A stretch of DNA of 10,480 bases from Ruminococcaceae bacterium UBA1320 (GTDB taxonomy: Bacteria; Bacillota; Clostridia; Oscillospirales; Ethanoligenentaceae): the NCBI GenBank assembly GCA_002306975.1, contig DBTI01000022.1:1-10480 (forward strand). Reading direction: 5' to 3'. The position numbers were made by a program, and so were the translations under genes. Within the stretch, counting starts at the first letter, position 1. Every line of letters starts with the position of its first letter. A model generated the notes under the pieces. The model was not told the origin of the DNA and did not search any database. It worked only from the letters and a program-made list of their open reading frames with translations. This document shows positions 6,333 through 10,480 of the stretch, in pieces.

Positions 6333-6415
6333 TTATTGGGAAAGCAGGGAGTTATCTCCCCCGCCGCAGGCGGGGGAGATAAAAGAACCAAGCCGCTTTA
6401 ATTTTATAATTGCCA
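6333..6415. repeat. Palindromic MITE-like element P, copy 4
   Basis: The core is a perfect 14-bp hairpin: TTATCTCCCCCGCC (6352-6365), loop GCA, and its complement (6369-6382). The flanking sequence matches copy 3 from GGGAAAGCAGGG on the left through CCGCTTTAATTTTATAATTG on the right, and onward to CTGTGAA at 6452. The left arm lacks about 19 bases present in copy 3 (CTTATTGGGAAAGC against CCTATTGCAATTT and so on to GGGAAAGC). It has no poly-T directly after the stem, so it is not a standard terminator. Confidence 0.75.
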
Positions 6416-6472
6416 CAAAATAATTACTGTCAGTATTTTAGCCTACTGTGAATAATTAAATAGCAGAAATAT

Positions 6473-6499
6473 AAAAAGCCGTCCGAAGGACGGCTTTTT
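6473..6499 (+). terminator. Rho-independent terminator after the 89-residue protein gene
   Basis: GCCGTCC pairs with GGACGGC around a GAA triloop. With the flanking A and T runs the complementarity is a perfect 12 bp (6473-6484 with 6488-6499). The five T at 6495-6499 end it on the plus strand and the A run makes it symmetrical, so it could act in both directions. It also shields the adjacent insertion sequence from outside transcription. Confidence 0.85.
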
Positions 6500-6569
6500 A
6501 TATTGTATAGCAACCACTGGCTATGCCAGTGGAACGAAAAAAGCTTTAGCGTGGGGAATGAAATAAAAA

Positions 6570-6626
6570 CTCCTTTTGATATAATAAAGATGCGGTCTGC
6601 CAACTGCACTAAGATATCAAAAGGAG
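6570..6626 (+). promoter_or_regulatory. Hairpin sequestering the tnpA ribosome binding site
   Basis: CTCCTTTTGATAT (6570-6582) is perfectly complementary over 13 bp to ATATCAAAAGGAG (6614-6626), which includes most of the tnpA Shine-Dalgarno AAGGAGG. The 31-base loop lies between. In IS200 elements a 5' untranslated stem-loop that hides the ribosome site is known to keep transposase translation low; this has the same geometry. The loop carries CGGTCTGCCA (6593-6602), complementary to the end of the gene. Confidence 0.85.
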
Positions 6627-6635
6627 GTCATTCAA

Positions 6636-7121
6636 ATGAATGATAGCAATAGTTTAGCACACACGAAATGGAACTGCAAATACCATATAGTATTTGCACC
6701 GAAATACCGAAGAAAAATATTTTATGGTGAGAGTAGAGCAGAAATAGGAAAAATATTGAGAGAACTATGTGGCTGGAAACAGGTAAACATAGTAGAAGCA
6801 GAAGTATGCCCTGATCATGTACATATGCTTGTAGAAATACCGACGAAAATGAGCGTGTCAAGTTTTGTGGGGTTTCTGAAAGGTAAAAGTAGTTTAATAA
6901 TTTACGAGAGACATGCAAATTTAAAATATAAGCATGGGAATAGGAGTTTTTGGTGCAGGGGACATTATGTTGATACAGTAGGTAAAAATGCAAAAAAGAT
7001 AGCTGAGTACATCCAAAATCAGCTGAAAGAAGACCAAGTAAGTGATCAGATGACAATTAAGGAGTATATTGACCCGTTACGGGTAGCAAGCAATAAACCA
7101 CTCGCAAGTGGCAGACCGTAA
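6636..7121 (+). CDS. tnpA: IS200/IS605 family transposase TnpA (Y1 HUH)
   Basis: The 161-residue protein is a single-domain HUH transposase that cuts and joins single-stranded DNA at the hairpin ends of its element. Visible features are the N-terminal KYHIVFAPKYRRKIF motif; the HUH pair H61 and H63 in CPDHVHMLVEIP; the middle SSFVGFLKGKSS motif; the W106-containing SFWCRGHYVDTVG motif; and the catalytic tyrosine Y125 in AEYIQNQ. Length and motif order match active IS200 transposases, and I see no frameshift. AAGGAGG (6621-6627) lies eight bases before the ATG but is buried in a strong hairpin. The last codons (NKPLASGRP) overlap a small hairpin, CCACT-CGCA-AGTGG (7098-7111). A reading frame on the opposite strand (7056-6628) is a shadow. 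Confidence 0.95.
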   Translation: MNDSNSLAHTKWNCKYHIVFAPKYRRKIFYGESRAEIGKILRELCGWKQVNIVEAEVCPDHVHMLVEIPTKMSVSSFVGFLKGKSSLIIYERHANLKYKHGNRSFWCRGHYVDTVGKNAKKIAEYIQNQLKEDQVSDQMTIKEYIDPLRVASNKPLASGRP

Positions 7122-7203
7122 AAAGCGCCTTAAGACGCTGCTAGTAACAGAGCCTTTAAGGCGCATCTGAAATACCACCGGCTAAGCCGGCGCTTTTTTG
7201 TTA

Positions 7204-7291
7204 TCTTTTCTCGTTTGAAAGTCCATTCTTCTAACAACATCTTTGATATTCACGCTGTGGCAGGCGGTTACTTTCTGTTCGTACAAGAAAG
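7204..7291 (-). repeat. Dispersed repeat family R1, copy C (inverted)
   Basis: Read on the minus strand from 7291 it shows the same order as copies A and B: a hairpin with ACAGAAAG (CTTTCTGT at 7271-7278 on the plus strand), AACCGCC, then GTTAGAAGAATGGACTTTC and AAACGAGAAAAGA. The middle CAGTCGCGGCG block has diverged. It begins within a few bases of the right end of the IS200 element. Confidence 0.65.
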
Positions 7292-7480
7292 CCGCAGGAG
7301 CGCAGCGACAATGCTTCAAACAGTCAATGCCACTTTTTTCACCGCCGTATCTTGGGTCGGCGCGTTTCCTGTGAGCGGGGTCAAGGGGAACGTGGAATAA
7401 AAAGCGCGTAGCGCATTTGTGCCGCGAAAGCCCCTTTACAGTCTGGATAGGCGTAGCGGAAGTAGGTGCTCTCATTGTTC
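7292..7480. other. Non-coding spacer between repeat copy C and the hydrolase promoter
   Basis: I see no supported gene here. The open frame that begins at 7417 and runs into the hydrolase has no ribosome site and its first 56 codons look like non-coding sequence. There are small GC-rich self-complementary patches, such as AAGCGCGTAGCGC (7402-7414), but no terminator and no second copy elsewhere in the window. Confidence 0.4.
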
Positions 7481-7528
7481 TAGGCGAGTGGTTATGGTAT
7501 AATAACAGCGAATTTTTTACTTCGCCTA
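7481..7528 (+). promoter_or_regulatory. Candidate promoter of the hydrolase gene, inside an inverted repeat
   Basis: A perfect TATAAT (7498-7503) lies 17 bases after a weak -35 (TTGTTC, 7475-7480). The -10 box is bracketed by TAGGCGA (7481-7487) and TCGCCTA (7522-7528), a perfect 7-bp inverted repeat with a 34-base spacer. A dimeric regulator binding both arms is possible, but a repeat of this length could be chance. The predicted leader to the ATG at 7585 is about 75 bases. Confidence 0.45.
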
Positions 7529-7584
7529 TGGGCGATATGGTGAGCGAACAGTATTTATATCAGCGACAAAAGGGGAACATGAAA

Positions 7585-8316
7585 ATGGGTAATACATTTA
7601 TTCTTGTTCACGGAGCATGGCTAGGCGGTTGGTGTTGGGAGAAGCTTCGACCAATGCTGGAAGCTGAAGGGCATACCGTTATAGCCCCGGATATGCCGGG
7701 GCATGGAGAGGACAGATTACCTATAGAGGAGCAGAACCTTGAAAAATATGCCCGTACTGTTGAAGCTCTAGTTGCGCCGCTTAACGGGTCGGTTATTCTT
7801 GTCGGTCACAGTTTCGGCGGTATGATAACGAGCCAGGCGGCGTGCTATATCCCGAGCAAAATCAAAAAACTTGTCTATATTTCAGCGTTTTTACCACGAG
7901 ACGGTCAAAGCTGCGTCGGGATCACCAAAAGCATGCAGCCAACATTTCATGAAAAACTTGTGGCATCCGGCCATGATTTTATACTGTCTGCGGATGGAAA
8001 AACCTCAAAGGTCGCGCCAGATTCCTGTGCTGACTTTGTTTATAATGATATTCCGCGAGATGTAGCGCTGGTGATAGCGAAGCGTCTTGACCCAGAGTCT
8101 AACGCAGCCCAGCAGCAGGCCGTCGTTCTTAATGATAAGTTCAATGACATCCCAAAAGCATATGTGCGATGTGTACTCGATCAGGTGATCGACGTAAGGC
8201 TGCAAGACAAAATGGTTGCCGAAACCTATTGCGGTGAGGTTTACACCCTCGAAACAGGACACTGCCCGTTTGAATCCTCCCCGCGCAGTCTGGCCGACAT
8301 TCTTCTTCGTCTGTGA
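7585..8316 (+). CDS. Alpha/beta hydrolase, methylesterase (MES/EstC)-like
   Basis: The 243-residue protein is an alpha/beta-fold hydrolase of the subgroup that resembles plant methylesterases and hydroxynitrile lyases, with bacterial members such as EstC. It has the oxyanion-side motif LVHGAWLGGWCWEKL at the N-terminus, PDMPGHGED, the nucleophile elbow GHSFGG with S76, then YISAFLPRDGQS, the acid D199 (RCVLDQVID), and H226 (ETGHCPFESSP). The triad order and spacing are complete, so the enzyme is probably an active esterase or lyase; the substrate is unknown. ATG at 7585 is chosen because AAAGGGG (7569-7575) is nine bases upstream; the ATG at 7579 is too close. The reading frame stays open upstream to 7417, but that part lacks signs of coding. 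It lies directly beyond the IS200 element with its own promoter and no operon partner. Confidence 0.9.
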   Translation: MGNTFILVHGAWLGGWCWEKLRPMLEAEGHTVIAPDMPGHGEDRLPIEEQNLEKYARTVEALVAPLNGSVILVGHSFGGMITSQAACYIPSKIKKLVYISAFLPRDGQSCVGITKSMQPTFHEKLVASGHDFILSADGKTSKVAPDSCADFVYNDIPRDVALVIAKRLDPESNAAQQQAVVLNDKFNDIPKAYVRCVLDQVIDVRLQDKMVAETYCGEVYTLETGHCPFESSPRSLADILLRL

Positions 8317-8441
8317 GATGTAGAGACTTCCTTTTCGTTTATTCGTTTTGTCAAGCAGCTCGCTCAATTCTTAATGGCTTTCTCTCCTGTGTTTTTCGGT
8401 TTATCACCGTTCCTTTATGATACAATTCTTTGCGGCTCTTT
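8317..8441. other. Spacer after the hydrolase gene without a clear terminator
   Basis: The 125 bases after the hydrolase stop are T- and C-rich and contain no convincing gene, promoter or terminator. The first strong hairpin downstream is the one in repeat copy B (8442-8470), which has no T tract. The interval from copy B to 8627 likewise shows no gene. Confidence 0.4.
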
Positions 8442-8528
8442 AGTTCCTTTTGTCCACACAGAAAGGAACTACCAGTCGCGGCGTTAGCGACAAAGTTATT
8501 CTTTGAAGAATGGACTTTCGATCAAAAG
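8442..8528 (+). repeat. Dispersed repeat family R1, copy B
   Basis: It starts with the hairpin AGTTCCTTT (8442-8450) paired with AAAGGAACT (8462-8470), perfect over 9 bp, with TGT/ACA able to extend it inward. It then carries ACCAGTCGCGGCGTTAGCG, ACAAAGTT and TTTGAAGAATGGACTTTCG. It is very close to copy A over the first 55 bases and shares AGAATGGACTTTC with copy C. Outer stem bases differ between copies A and B while pairing is largely kept, which suggests the hairpin matters. Confidence 0.75.
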
Positions 8529-8627
8529 AGACCGCCAGTATCGAAGCAAGTAACAAAAAGTTTATTTCAAAAATGTTCATAAACCATAAAAGAAAAAACC
8601 TTTCATACCTCCCTGCCGTGTAAATCA

Positions 8628-8661
8628 CAAAAAATGCCGCCCATTTTCATGGGCGGCATTT
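8628..8661 (-). terminator. Rho-independent terminator of polC
   Basis: On the minus strand AAATGCCGCCC pairs with GGGCGGCATTT (8661-8651 with 8641-8631) around a short loop. The stem is followed by six T (plus-strand A at 8628-8633). It lies eight bases after the polC stop codon. Confidence 0.9.
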
Positions 8662-8668
8662 CAAAACA

Positions 8669-10480
8669 TCAGAAAAAAGTCATTTGACTTGTTTTGGGCA
8701 TATCCCCAAGCGCCCCCGCTTGATCAAGCAGCACAATTACGCTCTTTGAAGCGTGTCCCCGCGCCGAAAGCTCATCTTGAGAAATAAAAGGCCCTTTCTC
8801 GCGTGCTTTGGCGATTTCCTTTGCGACGTTTTCGCCAAGCCCCTTAAGCGAGTTAAGCGGCGGGCGGATTTTGCCGTTCTCAACAAGGAACCTCACCGGG
8901 TCGGATTCATAAACATCAACCGGTAAAAATCCGATACCGCGCGCATAAACCTCGTTGACAATTTCAAGCGTGGTCACAAGGTCAAGCTCCTTTGTCGTCG
9001 CTTCTTTGCCCTTTTCGGAAATCTCGCGCATTTTTGCCTTAACCGTTTCTTTGCCGCCCATAACAATTCCGGCGTCAAAGTCGCCGCCGCGCACACTGAA
9101 GAACGCAGCATAATATTCAAGCGGACGGTAAACCTTATACCACCCAAGGCGTATGGCGGCGATAACATAAGCCGCGGCATGCGCCTTCGGGAACATATAT
9201 TTAATCTTCATGCAGGATTCAATGTACCACTGCGGCACCTTGTGCTCCTTCATCTCGTTTATATATTCCTCGGTCAAAAGCTTGGGGGCGCGCCCTTTAC
9301 GGACAATCTCCATAATTTTAAAGGCGTGCTTCGGTTCAAGCCCCTTGTGCAGTAAATAGGTCATGATGCTGTCACGCGTTCCCACAACCTCAGAGATTGT
9401 GCAGATTCCGTTGCTTATAAGCTCCTGCGCGTTGCCAAGCCAAACGTCGGTACCATGCGAAAGCCCTGATATCTGCAAAAGGTCGGAAAATGTTTTCGGC
9501 TGCGCGTCAATGAGCATCTGTCGAACAAACTTTGTGCCCATTTCCGGCAATGACAGAGTTCCGGTTTCGCTGCCGATATCCTCAGGCTTTACGCCAAGCG
9601 GCTCTGTCGAAGTGAAAAGCCGCATAACCTGCGGGTCGCACGACGGAACAGACATAACGTCAATTCCCGTCATATCCTCAAGGTGTTTATAGAGCGTCGG
9701 CACATCATGTCCGAGTATATCAAGTTTGAGGATCGTGTCATGCAGAGAGTTGAAGTCGAAGTGCGTCGTTATGGTGTCAGAGCTTGTGTCGTCGGCAGGG
9801 TGCTGCACAGGCGAGAAATCATAAATTTCATAGTCGCGCGGAACAACAATCATACCGCCCGGGTGCTGACCTGTCGTACGTTTAACACCGGTGCAGCCCT
9901 GCGCAAGGCGCAGCTCCTCCGCCTTGTGCAGTGTTTTGCCCTTGCTTTCAAGATACTTCATAACAAAGCCGTAGGCGGTTTTTTCAGCGACCGACGCGAT
10001 GGTTCCGGCGCGGAAAACATGCCCTTTGCCGAAAAGCTCTTCTGTGTATTTGTGCGCCGTCGGCTGCTCCTCCCCCGAGAAGTTAAGATCAATATCGGGT
10101 GATTTGTCGCCGTCAAAGCCAAGGAAGGTTTCGAAAGGAATGTCATGACCGTCGCCCTTCAGCGGTGTGCCGCACTGCGGGCAGTTCTTTTCCGGCAGGT
10201 CAAAGCCGCTTCCGACGCTGCCGTCTGTGATAAACTCGCTGTATTTGCATTTCGGGCAGACATAGTGCGGCGGCAGCGGGTTGACCTCCGTAATGTCGCT
10301 CATCGTGGCCGCAAACGAGGATCCTACCGATCCCCTCGAGCCTACCAGGTAGCCGTCCTCCTTCGATTTTATGACGAGCTCCCTGGCTATGATGTACATG
10401 ACGGCATAGCCGTGCTTTATGATGGACTCGACCTCTCGCGTGAGCCTCTCCTCGACTATCTCGGGGAGGACGTCGCCGTA
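8669..10480 (-). CDS. polC: DNA polymerase III alpha subunit, PolC type (C-terminal part)
   Basis: The frame is open to the window edge, so only the last 603 codons are seen; family members are about 1,450 residues and the exonuclease part lies outside. PolC is the essential replicative polymerase of low-GC Gram-positive bacteria. Features, numbered from the first codon seen: YLVGSRGSVGSSFAATM (near residue 45); a zinc-binding pair C75-C78 and C100-C103; the catalytic aspartates D129 and D131 in SPDIDLNFSGE; the third, D254, in LKLDILGHD; TTGQHPGGM; PKAHAAAYVIAAIRLGWYKVY; and a C-terminal helix-hairpin-helix-like region with SLKGLGENVAKEIAKAR. All key residues are present. The reading frame continues upstream of the first internal ATG at 10399 with PolC-like sequence (YGDVLPEIVEERLTREV). 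It is clearly more GC-rich than the membrane operon at 310-2433. Confidence 0.98.
   Translation of the reverse strand, partial: YGDVLPEIVEERLTREVESIIKHGYAVMYIIARELVIKSKEDGYLVGSRGSVGSSFAATMSDITEVNPLPPHYVCPKCKYSEFITDGSVGSGFDLPEKNCPQCGTPLKGDGHDIPFETFLGFDGDKSPDIDLNFSGEEQPTAHKYTEELFGKGHVFRAGTIASVAEKTAYGFVMKYLESKGKTLHKAEELRLAQGCTGVKRTTGQHPGGMIVVPRDYEIYDFSPVQHPADDTSSDTITTHFDFNSLHDTILKLDILGHDVPTLYKHLEDMTGIDVMSVPSCDPQVMRLFTSTEPLGVKPEDIGSETGTLSLPEMGTKFVRQMLIDAQPKTFSDLLQISGLSHGTDVWLGNAQELISNGICTISEVVGTRDSIMTYLLHKGLEPKHAFKIMEIVRKGRAPKLLTEEYINEMKEHKVPQWYIESCMKIKYMFPKAHAAAYVIAAIRLGWYKVYRPLEYYAAFFSVRGGDFDAGIVMGGKETVKAKMREISEKGKEATTKELDLVTTLEIVNEVYARGIGFLPVDVYESDPVRFLVENGKIRPPLNSLKGLGENVAKEIAKAREKGPFISQDELSARGHASKSVIVLLDQAGALGDMPKTSQMTFF

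Larger units (their letters stand above)
6506..7200 (+). mobile_element. IS200-type insertion sequence of the IS200/IS605 family
   Basis: The element is about 690 bp and carries only tnpA, the layout of the IS200 group. The left end has the hairpin CCACTGGC-TAT-GCCAGTGG (6514-6532). The right end has CCGGC-TAA-GCCGG (7178-7190) preceded by CCA, so both ends share CCAC-Y-GGCTA-W-GCC-R-G, as expected for subterminal hairpins recognised by one Y1 transposase. Exact borders are approximate because these elements make no target duplication. A further stem (GCGCCTTAA at 7125-7133 with TTAAGGCGC at 7156-7164) lies between the gene and the right end. There is no tnpB. The element looks intact. Confidence 0.85.

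Noticed and set aside
6352..6382. The 14-bp hairpin as the terminator of the gene at 6059
   Set aside because: It has no T tract after the stem and belongs to the repeat family; a proper terminator follows at 6473-6499.
2503..6452. CRISPR array interpretation of the repeated hairpins
   Set aside because: The repeats are few, diverged, palindromic over their whole length and separated by genes, with no regular spacers and no cas genes.
6628..7056. Minus-strand 142-residue frame opposite tnpA
   Set aside because: It is a shadow of the transposase gene with no ribosome site of its own and no recognisable features.
7417..7584. N-terminal extension of the hydrolase to 7417
   Set aside because: It contains the probable promoter and has no ribosome site; the family starts at about MGNTFILVHG, and AAAGGGG sits nine bases before the ATG at 7585.
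9683..10102. Plus-strand 139-residue frame opposite polC
   Set aside because: It lies antisense to highly conserved PolC sequence in a GC-rich gene, where long shadow frames are expected.

Overview
The window looks like chromosomal DNA of a low-to-moderate GC Clostridia species, probably of the Oscillospiraceae/Ruminococcaceae type. Evidence is the Gram-positive replicative polymerase PolC, an NrdR repressor, a DUF421-DUF4363 gene pair, strong AGGAGG-type ribosome binding sites and Rho-independent terminators. The taxonomic call is inference; no rRNA or tRNA gene is present.

Layout from left to right. Positions 1-309 hold a degenerate dispersed repeat and a good sigma-A promoter (TTGACA-16-TATGAT). 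Positions 310-2433 (+) are a three-gene membrane operon: an unknown two-helix protein, a CPBP-family intramembrane protease with all its motifs, and an unknown four-helix protein, closed by a strong terminator at 2454-2498. Positions 2697-3751 (+) are a translationally coupled pair, a DUF421 (YetF-like) membrane protein and a DUF4363 protein. Positions 3900-4720 (-) are nrdR preceded by a small DUF6514-like gene, with a candidate NrdR-box pair in the long AT-rich leader. Positions 5047-5829 (-) encode a TIM-barrel sugar phosphate isomerase/epimerase. Positions 6059-6328 (+) encode a small unknown two-helix membrane protein flanked by direct repeats. About 6506-7200 (+) is an IS200-type insertion sequence with only tnpA and with end hairpins and a Shine-Dalgarno-sequestering hairpin. 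Positions 7585-8316 (+) encode an alpha/beta hydrolase of the plant-methylesterase-like type. Positions 8669-10480 (-) are the C-terminal 603 codons of polC, cut by the window edge.

The most notable non-coding content is two families of short repeats. One is a family of four palindromic, MITE-like elements (about 2503-2594, 3747-3830, 5840-5952 and 6333-6415). They share a CCGCC-loop-GGCGG core hairpin inside YTC/GAR arms, and conserved outer arms ending in TATAGCA or a variant of it. They sit next to gene ends, on a stop codon and against a Shine-Dalgarno sequence. The other is a family of three diverged copies (110-200 +, 7204-7291 -, 8442-8528 +) carrying an ACAGAAAGGAAC hairpin and, in two copies, a CAGTCGCGGCG block. 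I found no CRISPR array, phage module or recognisable defence system. The least explained coding unit is the CPBP protease operon.
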